64,000 bases of DNA, from the NCBI GenBank assembly GCA_950022655.1, contig OX465579.1, positions 47,595,950 to 47,659,949 of the forward strand. Direction: 5' to 3'. Below are positions 1 through 12,031 of the stretch, in pieces. Each line of letters begins with the position of its first letter. Position 1 is the first letter of the stretch. The stretch is from Alentia gelatinosa. Taxonomy: Eukaryota > Annelida > Polychaeta > Phyllodocida > Polynoidae. Under the pieces are notes generated by a model. That model was not told where the DNA came from and did not search any database. It worked only from the letters and a program-made list of their open reading frames with translations. The position numbers and the translations under genes were made by a program.

Positions 1-154
1 CGCTGCTCCCGCTTGGGGGAGTCCTCCGCTTCGTGGGCTTTGGTCACATGAGAAGGGGTACTCGACGCCTCCTTCTCCTTCTTGTCCTCCCGGTCCCTCT
101 CTCTGTCCTTATCTCTTCCCTTGCTTTTGCCATGGCTGGAGTGCGTCGGGGTGG
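1..154 (-). CDS. Internal exon of a minus-strand gene, cut by the window edge
   Basis: Read on the minus strand from 154 downward, this stretch is open in one frame for 50 full codons and is much richer in GC than the DNA beside it. A 3' splice site with a pyrimidine-leaning tract (atatatttccag) ends at 155. Two bases (CC) precede the first complete codon, so the exon needs one incoming nucleotide; the exon at 48406-48562 ends with exactly one spare G, giving GCC (Ala). The protein begins TPTHSSHGKSKG, passes through a highly charged KDRERDREDKKEKE block and continues through ASSTPSHVTKAHE to SPKREQ. This composition is typical of a disordered or nuclear/cytoskeletal linker; no catalytic motif is visible. 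The family is not recognised. The exon continues left of the window. Confidence 0.72.
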
Positions 155-255
155 CTGGAAATATATCAACAGTAACAAAACATCAATAATGATGTTACGA
201 TCCAAGTGGGCGTCTGGTCATTTTCCCAAGACAAAATAGCCGGCCTGCAATATTA

Positions 256-931
256 TAGAGAAACAGGCTGACTGTTTCCGTACGGATAAAATACGCGGTA
301 AAATCGGCGATCAGATGAACCTCTGCCTCCGGCATCGGTTCATCTGATCGCCGATTTTACCAAGTATTTTATCCGTGCGGAGACAGTCAGCCTGTTTCTC
401 TATTATTATATACCTTAAAATATCCGATTTCTAACCTTGCTTCTGGGGGAGATTTTGGATTTCGCCGCCGTACATGCCCCATATGCCACATACATACCCC
501 GTACGTCACCTAGGTGTCGTACGGATATACATACGACATGGGTAGGAACGGGCCGTATGTGTAGGATATACTATCACAGGTATATAATAACATAGAGAAA
601 CAGGCTTACTGTTTCCGTACGGATAAAATACGCGGTAAAATCGGCGATCAGATGAACCTCTGCCTCCGGCATCGGTTCATCTGATCGCCGATTTTACCAA
701 GTATTTTATCCGTACGGAGACAGTCAGCCTGTTTCTTTATTATTATATACCTGAAAATATCCGATTTCTAACCTTGCTTCTGGGGGAGATTTTGGATTTC
801 GCCGCCGTACATGCCCCATACGCCACATACATACCCCATACGTCACCTAGGTGTCGTACGGATATACATACGACATGGGTAGGAGCGGGCAGTATGTGTA
901 GGATATACTACCACAGGTATATAATAATAAG
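256..931. repeat. Two tandem 338-bp units, each starting with a long foldback
   Basis: Unit 1 spans 256-593 and unit 2 spans 594-931; they are nearly identical. Each opens with an inverted repeat: arms 257-321 and 337-402 in unit 1, arms 595-659 and 675-740 in unit 2. The stem is about 65 bp with few mismatches and the loop about 15 nt. After the hairpin comes a spacer rich in GTACG/CATACG words and the end tatataataa. No ORF of note is present. The form resembles a foldback or MITE element duplicated in tandem; no superfamily is assigned. Confidence 0.85.
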
Positions 932-980
932 ATCTACCTATGAATAGATAGACAAGGGAAGTTACAGATACCATAGAACA

Positions 981-1017
981 TGTGTACGTGTGTGTGTGTG
1001 TGGGGGGGGGGGGGGGG
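981..1017. repeat. TG microsatellite running into a G17 tract
   Basis: TGTGTACGTG followed by TG dinucleotides and then an uninterrupted run of about 17 G. Confidence 0.95.
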
Positions 1018-1199
1018 TATTTTTGATTAGAATCAATTTATACTATTTTTGTTCATATAAGAATAATTACTTTTATAAACTGGAAATGGAAACATGGACC
1101 ATCATGTGGTCAAACATAAGCATATGCATAATACACATGACCAATACGTTGACGGGATCGCTTAAGATACATATGACAGTGTCAGTTGGGGTTATGAAA

Positions 1200-1355
1200 A
1201 AGATAGAGGAACTATTTTTTCATGTGGAATACACTTCCCCAGAGAGACCGAGAAATCATGGAAAGCACATTGTTCTTCCCTTTGGAATGGGGCTGGGGTA
1301 TGCATGGAAATCGAGGTTTGAAGCATTGTATATTGGTGTGAATGAGGCTCATTTC
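1200..1355 (+). mobile_element. Degenerate SINE-like repeat, copy 1
   Basis: This stretch aligns by eye with 3905-4025 over most of its length. The shared blocks are catRtggaa near the start, a gaccRRgaaa block, an internal box (gaggtttgaagc here, gaggctcaaatccc in the other copy) and a shared 3' block ttggYgtgaatgagRctca. The internal box resembles a pol III B box (GGTTCRANTCC), which suggests a tRNA-derived SINE. Divergence between the copies is high. Confidence 0.4.
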
Positions 1356-1359
1356 ATTC

Positions 1360-3880
1360 TCTCTTTCTCTGTTTTATATAAGAAAAAAAGATTTTTACAA
1401 ATTTAAAATGACAGCAAGGATTTCCTCGGAAAATGGGAAGATTTCCTAAAATTAATTTTCAGGGGCGCGCATTTACTAAAAAAGAAAGAAAAAGTTTCTA
1501 TCTAGTGTTATGCTTTATTTCAAATGGCAAAACATTGATATCAACGGTGAAAAGGGTAGCAGCAGGCTAGACAAGATCCTGTCATTATGCATGAGATTGG
1601 AACTTTACTACACCCGGTGAAGGATTGACAGTAATCCGAAAACATCAGTGGTAAGGATATGAACAATGAGATCTATTGGCAGCTCTATTCTGTTCACTAT
1701 GAGAATATCTATGTTCTAACAGGATTGTGTATGCTATCATTATGGTAATATTTGCAGGGCATATAGGATAGCCTAATGGAGCTGTTATGATGAAGATACA
1801 ATGTAGCAGTATCCTGATTATGTTACCACTTGCACTTAGCCATAGAAGCTCAGCAGAATTTATCCATATGTACCGAGTAGAAAGGACAAGAACATTTTTA
1901 TCTGAAATATATGACATCGGTTTGCGTCACTGTGTTAGCTATATAACAGGGTTCGTAGCTATGCATAAGCACAAAGCTCAAGTGACAGACTGCTCTTTAC
2001 TCATCAACCATCAACATAAACTTGATACATTCTTTTATCTGCTCTCTACTCGGCACTAATTAAAGGAACTAAATAGGCGGGGGGTGGGGGTAGGTGCCAG
2101 AATATTTCATGAAGAATGTAAACCAACTGGAAGTCTAATGTCCTGCACTTACTCGGCATTTGTTTCTAAGGGAGTTGGATGAACATCCTGGAAGGGTATT
2201 ATGGATCCATTAGGGTTTACAATTATTCACATTGATAAGCCAGAATGACAATATTGTATATAGGTCCGTGACAGCACTTACGTTCCATGTTTTATTACGC
2301 CAATACCTCATAGACCTGTCGGGTAACGCACAAACACCTATAGATCAACTGGCGCAACTTGTTCTATTGCGTCCTAAACGACAATATATCACAAGTTTAA
2401 TGTACATTCGGTTGAAATATTTTATTACCCACATGAATATGTTTTAATTTGCAGTAGGCGTATAGGAGCGCTGACTAAGGAACAAATTTTTTTAAAACTT
2501 ATTTGTCTTATGAAAGATACTGAACAATTTATTTGTTTTCATCATCTCATTATTCTGTGATCACTACGAAAGTCTTAACGAGTCTATTATCTAAAAACTG
2601 TATATACTCGCCATACGTTATAACTTATATGAACAATGGAAGAGACCCGCACACGACAGAGGGAACGAGCGGCAGAACGGCTAAGGCCGAGCTTGTGTAT
2701 CGACTATGATTTACCCTAATAAAATCTTCAACAAAAAAAAGGAAAAAAAAAAAAGGATCACTAGGGTTGATGGTGGCCATAAAAGCACCTATCGAGGATG
2801 TTAGGAATGTATTCAATTTTGTTCTCATCTGCTCCAAAGTGCTCAATACATTTGGCTCACAAATTCCTTATTATGGTAACATAGGGAAGGGGAAAGGGTT
2901 TATGTATTTTGCTCCAGCCTGGGAGATTCTACAGGGACATTTAAGACATTGTCCCAAACGTATGAGTTTACATGCAGAATGACGCTTACCCGTCTATTGG
3001 ATAGTCTTATTTCCAGACCATCCGGAAAACCTAGCAATTCCCTAAGAGAGTAAATATCTGTTCACGGGATTACATTGCGATGTACTACCTATCAGAGGCA
3101 ACCCCTCGAAAGATAAGGAAAGCCGCTTAAATTCCTTCCTGGCCCGACCATTTACCTACGCTTTATGGGGCTTTTAAAAAAAATCTTACTATTCTACCGG
3201 CTGGATCCAGCTTGGAGGCTATATTTTTTACAAAGAGTGGAATCAAATTCAAACTCTGTGGAAATGTTCGTGTCCCTCGAGCATTCCTGACAAGATAAGG
3301 CCTGAACAGACGGACAGTATAATGAATCTAATTCCTGTTTAGAACGCCGCCATTGCTTTTTAGATGGAAATGTAATTCCTCTATCGCTATCTATAAATGC
3401 CAGTATTGTACCCTATATTAAAGCAATCGCAGCTGAGCATTTGCTGCAGACATAATGGATGGACATCCTGTGTGGGTCAAGGGACCCGTCAGGAGTTGCT
3501 TGTAAGAAGCAGGCCTCCATTCATTGGTTAATTAGCCTCACGTGACGGAGACCGTCCACGGCCCCTCCTAACAGGACACGAACTACAGCCACTGAAGACA
3601 TGCACGTCTTTAAAAGCACGGCTAATAAACTGATAGTGGGAAAGCGACGAACAAATCTATTTCAATTTGCACTATGTAAGGTATTTTAAGACGGGCTAGA
3701 TCAATATAGCACTTACGAAAGGCAACATATCAGGGTTTCAATGAAAGAACTACACTCTCTGACCCAAGTTCCATGAATGCTGAGTATATATGGCGTCCAT
3801 GTCATGATGACCAAGCAGAAATACTTTGTTATTTCTTTTCTACTATTTTTTTTTTTACAAACAACATAATATAAAATTCA
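1360..3880. other. No gene seen
   Basis: AT-rich sequence with only short, poor open frames on both strands. A purine-rich tract of nearly pure A lies at 2731-2757. No inverted repeat, tRNA-like box or coding block was noticed. Confidence 0.6.
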
Positions 3881-3904
3881 GGGATAAAAAGTGGAAACAT
3901 CTTT

Positions 3905-4025
3905 CATATGGAACTTACTGCCTCAGATCGACCAGGAAAACACGTTGGTATCGGCCACTGTTCGGGCCTGAGGCTCTATGGAGGAGGCTCAAATCCCTGC
4001 CTTATTGGCGTGAATGAGACTCAAT
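3905..4025 (+). mobile_element. Degenerate SINE-like repeat, copy 2
   Basis: The better of the two clear copies of this family. It has a B-box-like word ggctcaaatccc at 3986-3997 and the conserved 3' block ttggcgtgaatgag at 4005-4018. A more diverged third copy may lie at about 5308-5392 (gggaccaaatccgtccc then ttatggcgtt). The pogo-like element at 4028 begins right at its 3' end. Confidence 0.45.
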
Positions 4026-4027
4026 TA

Positions 4028-4167
4028 CAGTAGAACCCCGCCTAACGGACACCCAGCGTAAGCGGCCACCCCGCGTTAACGGACACCTTTGCTCGGAACG
4101 GTTCCCTCTATTAGTTCTCGACACCCCGAGTAAGCGGCCAATTTGGCCCGGAACGGAGGTTCTCCTG
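4028..4167. mobile_element. Short pogo/Tigger-like MITE
   Basis: The left end CAGTAGAACCCCGC is mirrored by the right end, whose reverse complement is CAGGAGAACCTCCG, so the terminal inverted repeats match at 9 of the first 10 bases. The left flank is TA; the right flank is TT, consistent with a decayed TA target duplication. Pogo/Tigger elements of the Tc1 group characteristically begin CAGTAGAACC and duplicate TA. At 140 bp it is non-coding and non-autonomous. Internally it repeats words such as taagcggcca and aacggacacc. Confidence 0.7.
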
Positions 4168-4169
4168 TT

Positions 4170-6310
4170 ATATCATCTTGGTTTTTACACAAGGACCGAC
4201 ACTATTATATATTGAAAATGAAGAAGTGGATTTCTTTGGAAAAGTGTACAGTTGCTATCTCTGATAATAAAAGCCACACTGTATGAGAAACATCTCTAAG
4301 ATCTTCAAAGGAAGACAGGCTACATATACACACATATCTGGTAATACAATTCCAAACGTCAACAAACTGAAACAAAAACAGCCTGCCTTGAACATGCATC
4401 GCAGGTCGACCAGGGCCAGACTGCACCATATAAATTCTATAGGCATGAAGAGAGGGAGTGGGACAGGTATTGCGGTAATCCAAATTCACAAAATCCACAT
4501 CGAGTCTCATTGTGGATAAACTGAATTTCAATAAAAGTCTGAAGCTGTTGGCCTTAAAAACCCGTCTTTTCAGTCTGCTGCATCGTAGAAGCTATACTTG
4601 CATATTCCCTCGCAAACCGGTATCAATTCCCCTCAATTAATTTGCCGTTCCGGTACTCTGTATAAAACCTATGCTGGAGAATATCTATGTGATAAATTCT
4701 ATGGCGAAATCCTCTTTGGTTGTCAACCACATTTGCCTTAGTATACATCACGTGCATATTATACACGCCCTTCTCCAAACATCATTAAAAATCCCCCCTG
4801 CCGGAAACTCGTACTACCTGTGTAGTGCTGTTCTCGACAGAGAGACAAGACTAATCTTGTTGACAAGGTACGCACCTATCAATAAATGTAATAAATTACA
4901 GAAATAGGAAAAACAATTACCGGGTAAGTACCACGTTATTAGGACAGACGGCTCTATAAGAAAAACATTCTAAATACGACCAAAAGCGGTAAGCCTGATG
5001 TAAACAACTCAATTTGGCTGGGTTAACACGCATTTTATCTTTTAGATCATTAACTTGGTATTTGTACGCGACTCGTATTGCTTTGTACGTGTCTTCTAAT
5101 GCCCAGTCGCGTTATACATATAGATAAAAAGCTAAGAATACTATCCAGTGAGAATATGTAGAAACTAGTAACGGCCATTTGTCCAGCTCAGCTACGCGGA
5201 GAACCAGAACCAGAACCGCCCAGTCGTGTGATACATACAGGTATGCTTTTGGGTTCAGCTAATTGGAATTTTTAAGAGACGAAAAAATAAAGAATAAGTG
5301 TTATGTGAGATAATCAGAAAGCCAGTCTCCCGAGATTCCGAGCCACTGGCAGACCTGACTGTTTGGGACCAAATCCGTCCCTTATGGCGTTGTTTTTAGA
5401 TATGCTAATTTCTGAATAGTTTGAAGAGTAATTCTTGCTCTATTTACATCGGTGAGATACACTTAGACACTTATTCCTGTTGTTCGTGTTGTCAAATTAG
5501 GCATATATAGAGGACTACCTTCTTCAGTGGACGGCACCCTCTTGTGTTGCAGGATTTTGTTTTGGCAACAGGATTCATGTGCTCAGAAACAACAGTTTCC
5601 CCAATCGTAATATATTAGTGGCAGCCCTCCCTCATTGTTTCATTCTGTTAGACTGCCCAAATTCAGTTCTGTTTAATAAAAGAAACTAAATTCAAATTTA
5701 GATCTGTGTTTATTCCGGTAGGTCAGGTAACAAGGTTATTGCAGAGATTTGCCAGCGGCTTTGAATCTCGGTTAGGGGCAAAAAGCTGGATTAAGACGAC
5801 ACTGTGGCACTCATCACACATGCTATATCTACCGCAGATAATCCGACTTCGTCGGGAATTGGGGGTCATCCAAACAGTCTAGATTTCAGATATGTTTGAG
5901 TTCCTGGGACATTTGCAGACTAGATTGATGGAGACAACATGAGACTAGTATTGAGTTATCGTGACTTGTTCGAGCGTGCAGGGTGAGCTTTCAGATACAG
6001 CATGGCGTGATAGGATCGGATCAACGACATGATCAGTACACCAAAGGCGAGGCTATCACGTGAGGCATGTTCGGCATTGTGACAGCCGGCCATCAAGGTT
6101 ACCTGTGTAATGCATCTGGGGCAGAAGGAGGCGAGGATAATGGGAGAGTGGTGATAGTATAGGACTCTGAATCTACAAATTCGGTCTCATCCTCCATGTG
6201 TAGCTCCTACCTCTCCATCTCATATATCTGATTCCCCCATTAAATGACGCTGGAAGAAATCCCCTCAGATCATAGAAATCTACCTGTAAACCTTTCAGAC
6301 GGACTCCGTG
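4170..6310. other. No gene seen
   Basis: AT-rich sequence with short open frames only. The possible third SINE-like copy (5308-5392) is the only repeat noticed. Confidence 0.55.
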
Positions 6311-6321
6311 CTAGTATCAAG

Positions 6322-6540
6322 AGACGTCACGAGTTTGAGTCTGAGTTTATTTATACCACGCAAATGAGTGGCATAAATAAGCTCAAACTCAAAGGAGTGG
6401 CGTCTAGATTTTATCCTACCCCGTTTCCATATTTTTTCAGTATCAGAAAGTAGTGGCATAAACAACACTTTATGTCACAACCAGTGAAATAAACAAATCC
6501 CATGTTAAGCCTATGGCGTTTTTTATTAGGGGTAGGATAA
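6322..6540. mobile_element. Compound MITE: foldback plus TTATCCTACCCC-ended element, copy 1
   Basis: Two parts sit side by side. The first (6322-6405) is an inverted repeat whose left end agacgtcac and right end gtggcgtct mirror each other, with gagtttgag/ctcaaactc inside. The second (6411-6540) begins TTATCCTACCCC and ends with the inverse, GGGGTAGGATAA, giving about 12 bp of perfect terminal repeat in 130 bp. The same two-part arrangement recurs at 15190-15439, so the pair probably moves as one unit. There is no coding capacity. Confidence 0.75.
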
Positions 6541-8427
6541 TACATTGATCTCCGAAGCCTGAACAACGCCACGCAACACAACAAATACTGGAAATTCAGT
6601 CTAAATTTTAGGAATTGCGTTTCGCGTGAATTCAATTTCAATCGTCCCACGGCTATTGGAGGAATGCTGAGTCCCTCAATTTACTCCGCTGCTGGGCATA
6701 ATCATCTGTTCATTAAGTGGGCGCCAGTAAATCACTACTGTCTTCATGTAATCACTTTCTAGAATTATGATGTAGCATGCACAGAACGATGAAAACAATG
6801 GTTTTACTTTTCCAGTAAGGCCTAACGAGTTCGACTTCTCAAATAGAAAACTTTAGAAAAATGACGAGTTAGGTCTCAATGGTAGATAGAAATCTGGCAA
6901 GGGAAATAAAACTGCAATAAGACTGTTTGATGAGAAGATCTTAAATCTCACAATGTGTCTTAATAACGTTTTTTTAAATGCAACTGCTTCACCTTAGGCT
7001 GTCGTATTGCTATTTGAAAGAAATTAATCAGTAATGTATCCCGACCTGTATTATTTACATATGCACCTTTTCTGTGATTAAATTTTCGAACGCTGGTTAT
7101 CAAGTACTTGGGTGTTTTTAACAAATGGGCTTAAAATAATATATTAACCGGAAGGGTTTGGAGGAAAACAGTCGATGTAATTGACGTGTTTTTGCATGAA
7201 TACCTCTGGAAGTACGGACGGTTTGAAAGCTTCCACTACCCCCTTTTCCCATTCTAGTGCTACCGTATGAAAAACCCCACCTGTCTTTGCTATCTATACA
7301 ATGAAGTTCGACGAATTTTTCTATAACAGGGTTAATTCACAATGTGGACGATGTTACAGAATTAAGTATATAATCTAGAATATTAACGGTAGGTACTTGA
7401 CATAAGCGTATATTAAGCAATACCATTGTTTCGTAAATTGTTGCCTATGCTGTTTTCCATATAAACGTTAAGCAAGGTGGCATGGCAGAACTAATATACA
7501 GGCCATTTGAATGCAAACAGCAGCGTTGTCCCTATGGGAACTCTTACCGTGTCCTTAAACCTAATCAAGGGGCAAATACAATGTAAGTTTGTTGGTTGAC
7601 CTCTTCCTGGTTATTCAATATCACTTTTCCTGAGACTATGTTACATCTTGCTATGATGGAAAAGTGATACACAAGTTTTCAGAAAGACAAGAAATTCACA
7701 TATCGCCTTCTCATAACTAATCTTAAAAAGGATTATCTTTAACCTTATCCCAAGGGCTTGTAATATCAGCTTCGATATCACCACGGTTATCTTTATCCAA
7801 ATACCTAGAAATATCCTCTAATAAGAAATAGAAATGAAGCATCTGATGAACAGTGTGGCGGCTATTTACTGCTGTCGTGGGCGGCCTCTCAGAATGAAAG
7901 TGAATAATCAGAACAAACGTCAGGCAAATTACTTGTCATTTAAAAGCGAAACTATTAAGACAACTTTAACCAATGGTTAAGACCAACTTTTTATCCTCTC
8001 ACAAAATCTCAAAAAAGTATTTCACATAGACCATTAACCATAATGACTTAAATGATCAGTCAATGGGGCGAATTTCAACTTGACATCAGGATTCCAAAAT
8101 AAGCAACCCCAGGAATGATATATGCATGTTCTCAACGAAACACGGTCATGTGAATGGCAGCAGTACGAAAACAGCACTGTGTTAAATATGACTATAAGGC
8201 CACTTAAAAAAAACAACTTGTTTCTCATCACCGCGCGCGTCAGCAAAAACGTTTTTAGAAGTTGTTTTTTTTTTTTTTTTTTTCATAGATGAGATGAAAC
8301 ATTGATAGAAATCATGAAAAATATGAGTATTTGGTATCAAATTTAAGCTCCTGATGTAAGGAATGCATTCAATGTGGTTATATGGTTGGCAAAAGTGATG
8401 CATCAAGTGGTGTCATGTAACCAATTA
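6541..8427. other. No gene seen
   Basis: AT-rich. It holds a small inverted repeat (atcacttttcc / ggaaaagtgat around 7621-7668) and a T tract of about 21 near 8264-8284. Confidence 0.55.
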
Positions 8428-9278
8428 AGGGGGGCATCCACCAACCACGACAAGGCTACGACAATGGCTTTCCGACAAGGTCCACGACAGCTCTATGATT
8501 GGAAGCCTTGTCGTAACCTTGTCGTGGTTGGTGGACCCCAGTTCCCAACAAGAGGCTACAACAAGGACACGACAGGCTGCGACATGAAGCTTGTCGGGGG
8601 CCTTCCGACAAGGCTACAACAATATCGAACATGTTCGATTTTTGCTACAACTAGACCTTTGTCGTGGAGTGTTGTGGATTTCTCAATATTACTGTCGTAG
8701 TGTGTCAGAACCATGGACCCTTTTTTTATGGCAACCAGCAACGTCTACGACACGCCACCACACCGCTGTCCAGACCCTGCTCTTCTCACAACAAGGCTGC
8801 GACAAGGCTGCGATTGGAACTTTCATGTCTGCACTTGTCGTAGCCTTGTCCTGGTTGGTGGACGTGCCCCTTCAGAGTAAAACACCACTCCTGGGACACC
8901 CCACACGCTCCCGACACGCCATGACACTGCTGTGTTGGTGGACCCCAGTTCCCGACAAAAGGCTACAACAAGGCCATGACAGGCTGCGACATGAAGCTTG
9001 TCGGGGGCCTTCCGACAAGGATACGACAATATCGAACATGTTCGATTTTTGCTATGACTAGACCTTTGTCGTGGAGTGTTGTGGATTCCTCGTTATCACT
9101 GTCGTAGTGTGTCGGAACCATGGACCCTTTTTTAATGGCAACCAGCAACGTCTACGACACGCCAGGACACCGCTGTCCCGACCCCGCTCTTCTCACGACA
9201 AGGCTGCGACCAGGCTGCGATTGGAACTTTCATGTCGGCACTTGTCGTAGCCTTGTCGTGGTTGGTGGACGCCCCCCT
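8428..9278. mobile_element. PIF/Harbinger-like non-autonomous element A
   Basis: The left end AGGGGGGCATCCACCAACCA and the inverse of the right end, AGGGGGGCGTCCACCAACCA, agree over about 40 bp with very few differences, extending into acgacaaggctacgacaa. Both sides carry TTA (8425-8427 and 9279-9281), the TWA-type target duplication expected of PIF/Harbinger elements. No transposase or Myb-like frame is present, so the copy is non-autonomous. Several partial copies of the terminal sequence occur inside the element (see the array at 8533-9425). Confidence 0.7.
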
Positions 9279-9425
9279 TTAGAGTAAAACCCCGCTCCTG
9301 GGACACCCCACCAGTCCCGACACACCATGACACTGCTGTGTTGGTGGACCCCAGTTCCTGACAAGAGGCTACGACAAGGCCACGACAGGCTGCCACAGGA
9401 AGTTTGTTGGGGGCCTTCCAACAAG
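8533..9425 (+). repeat. 407-bp tandem array inside and past element A
   Basis: The word gaccccagttcc begins at 8533, 8941 and 9347, giving units of 408 and 406 bp plus a partial third unit. Within each unit the phrases gacatgaagcttgtcggggg, cgaacatgttcgattt and gtttgttggtggacc-like blocks recur in the same order. Each full unit also carries an internal version of the element's right end (about 8838-8880 in the first). The array extends past the right terminal repeat of element A, so the amplification and the element overlap. Confidence 0.8.
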
Positions 9426-9495
9426 CCTTGAGGCACTCCTAGGCAGGGACGATGAATGCCTTAAGGCACTCCCATGCAGGGGAGGAGGAATGCGA
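9425..9495 (+). repeat. Two-unit ~33-bp minisatellite with GCCTTAAGGC core
   Basis: Units start at 9425 (gccttgaggcactcc) and 9458 (gccttaaggcactcc). The core palindrome and unit length closely resemble the 34-bp minisatellite inside the piggyBac-like element at 30741-30863, so this may be the remnant of a related element. Confidence 0.5.
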
Positions 9496-9564
9496 CAAAA
9501 TTCATAGACTTTCTCAATTTTTTCAAAATAATTGAAAAGATGTGCGGAAAAAATATGTAGGAAT

Positions 9565-9645
9565 TTATCTCACCCGTCACATTGACTATTGGGCTAACAT
9601 CTGTGACATAATCTCCCATTACACACAGTAAAATGAGTGAGATAT
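9565..9645. mobile_element. TTATCTCACCC-ended MITE, short copy
   Basis: Begins TTATCTCACCC and ends with a decayed inverse (gagtgagatataa). The block cacattgactattgggctaac is the inverse of a block in the copy at 11888-12031, so the two belong to one family in opposite orientation. Confidence 0.5.
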
Positions 9646-9730
9646 AAGGAACTTACAGCGAGACTGCAAAATATGACCTAAATAAGTGTCTGAAGTCCAT
9701 ATTATTACACTTCAAAGGCCATTTCTGACC

Positions 9731-9735
<5 letters not shown>

Positions 9736-9763
<28 letters not shown>

Positions 9764-9764
9764 G
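9736..9764. repeat. A29 homopolymer
   Basis: Uninterrupted A run. It could be the tail of an old retroposed sequence, but no body is recognisable upstream. Confidence 0.9.
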
Positions 9765-9779
9765 CGCCCTCGTCATATT

Positions 9780-11340
9780 TTTCATGGCTTGGTGATGAGA
9801 AACAATTTTTTTTTTTTGAGTGGCCTAAGGAACAAAGACTGATTACTTAATTCTATTTAACTGAAGTTACCGACAAACATAAGAGTACCTTCCTAGAATA
9901 TAAAGAGTAACTTTTCTTGGAAAGACGGCTGGTTCTTATGAAACATGAATCGATTAGAAGATTATTTGGATATTGAGAATTCAGCCTATAGAACCAAACA
10001 TCGGACAGAATCTGCGAACTTTATCTCCTGTCCACCCCGAATAACCTGAGGTATTGATCACCATAATAGAATCAACTAGTGTCTGGGTAGCTGTCTGAAG
10101 GGAGGACAATATAAACTAATGATGGCGGCTACAACTCAAGTGTAACAAACCTTATCTCTACGGAGATACACCTTAGACTCCCCATGCTATATTCCCTCTA
10201 TTGATCGCTGACAAAACGTGTATGGTGGGCAATGGAGTTGAACATCTATTCAGACAGATAGAGCCTCCTCGTGGCATTACATGTCACATTCTTATACGAA
10301 TGTAGTGCAGTTATACTAAGCAGCAGATCTATTTAAACAATAGCACCTGGGTCTCACAGGCAGGGTTACAGGCATAGATGTGTTCCATTTAGCAGACTGG
10401 TCGCAAAGGTCAGTGTGAAGGACTGGAGTAAGGAGACCTCATGTTTGTAATCGAGTACCAAAGAGTGTACTGCAAAATGTACCTATAGTTGTCTGACGGG
10501 CACGGGTGTGAACCTATCTTCGTTTTGTAGCTTATACCGGTTTAAAGTCTCCTAGACAGAACCTAGGTGACGGCAAACTCACGGATAATCACTTGTCTGT
10601 GACAGCTGCTCTTCCTACCGGTACTACTTAGAGGTTCAATTAGGTAAAATGAAAACTTCTTCTTGAGTCCAGGATCTGCTTTCTACATGGGTCTCCAAGA
10701 GGTGGCCACAAGTAGGCGCTACATTCACATAGGATATGTGATACCGAACAGACACCCAGAAGAACTGTTGAATAACATGAGATGCTAATTCATTAACTTC
10801 AGTCACAAATAAGTAAAGATATTCAAATAACAAGTCAACAGTCTTATTATTTTAAGTAGATGCTAATCATTCAGGAAAAATGCCCAATGGCGAATTTGAT
10901 GAGTCCAGAATATTTCTCCATTGATAATGGCAAGTCCGAACACCATAACTAAAAGCTTATGATACACATAGACATTTGCCGTGTATCCTCGTCCTATACG
11001 AGTTTTGCCGAGCTTTACACAATACAGTGAACACTAAACATCTAAAGAATAGAAATCACGTTTGTACAGCCTGGATACTGAACCCAAAGTCGCGACCCTA
11101 AATGCTACATTTCATGAGAATACCCAACCGCGTTCATTTCCTTAGGTCTTAGTTTTGTGGGTGTGTTTGTTTGACAGAAATCACACACAACTGATTGGCT
11201 CTTGGAATTATTTCCCGCGCAGTGCGCCTGCTGCACGTCAACGGTAGCCTTGTCCACAATGCATGGTCACGATTGTGTCGCCACCCGGTGGCAGTGTCAA
11301 TAGCATGACGTTTCCGACCTTCTTTTTCACCCTATATTTG
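9780..11340. other. No gene seen
   Basis: Ordinary AT-rich sequence. A short block around 10390-10425 (ggtcgcaaaggtcagtgtgaag) resembles the right part of the MITE at 11888-12031 and may be a fragment of it. Confidence 0.5.
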
Positions 11341-11345
11341 GTGAT

Positions 11346-11395
11346 CAATGTAGTGTACACATTACACCAACAATGTAGTGTACACATTACACCAA
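11346..11395 (+). repeat. Perfect 25-bp direct duplication
   Basis: Unit caatgtagtgtacacatta plus caccaa, present twice in tandem. Each unit contains the small palindrome gtgtacac. Confidence 0.9.
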
Positions 11396-11887
11396 CTACA
11401 GGCCGCATATCGCACCTAAACGAAAACACAGAAATTTTAAAGGCCCCCAACAAAAAATAGGGGAAAATACAAGAACTTTTAAGGAATAATTACAAAAACA
11501 AAGGGGAAACTATTTTTCTGTTATTGATAACTTCAATAGAATTATACGCATGTTCGGTAAAAACAGCTTATTCAGAAACTTACTATAACTATGGTAATGC
11601 ACGTCGTGAGTATTTAATATTCCAATATAGTTCCAAATCTATGCTTTTACTCAGTCCCGCTTCCCTGTCAGAACTGCATCTGCTCTCCACGTGTGATCTG
11701 CACGTATAACTATGATCGCCCTTTATCAGGTGTCTCGTGGGCTATGATCCATGACACGTTTAAGGACATGAAAATGGGTCTTCTGTATGTTTTTGAAATG
11801 TTTGAAACCCTTTTAAGGACACAGGAGGACAACTAGAGACGAGACAAAACAGGTATGACATGCGGACGCAGGGACAAGTATGGACCC

Positions 11888-12031
11888 TTATCTCACCCCT
11901 GGTATTTTCTCCCCATAGATTCCCACCCCCATGGAACTCCTATCCAGCGCCCATTGAGTGTTTAGAAAAAATACCCAATGGGAATTAAGTCGCAAAGGTT
12001 AGCCCATTAGTCAATGTGAAGGGTGAGATAA
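11888..12031. mobile_element. TTATCTCACCC-ended MITE, longer copy
   Basis: Left end TTATCTCACCC, right end GGGTGAGATAA: an 11-bp perfect terminal inverted repeat enclosing 144 bp. Short tandem-like words aatgggaatta and cccattag occur inside. Non-coding. It shares its right half with the inverse of 9565-9645. Confidence 0.65.

Noticed and set aside
8374..9436. Several overlapping frames of 60-156 codons
   Set aside because: They come from the Harbinger-like element and its 407-bp array and repeat with the array period.
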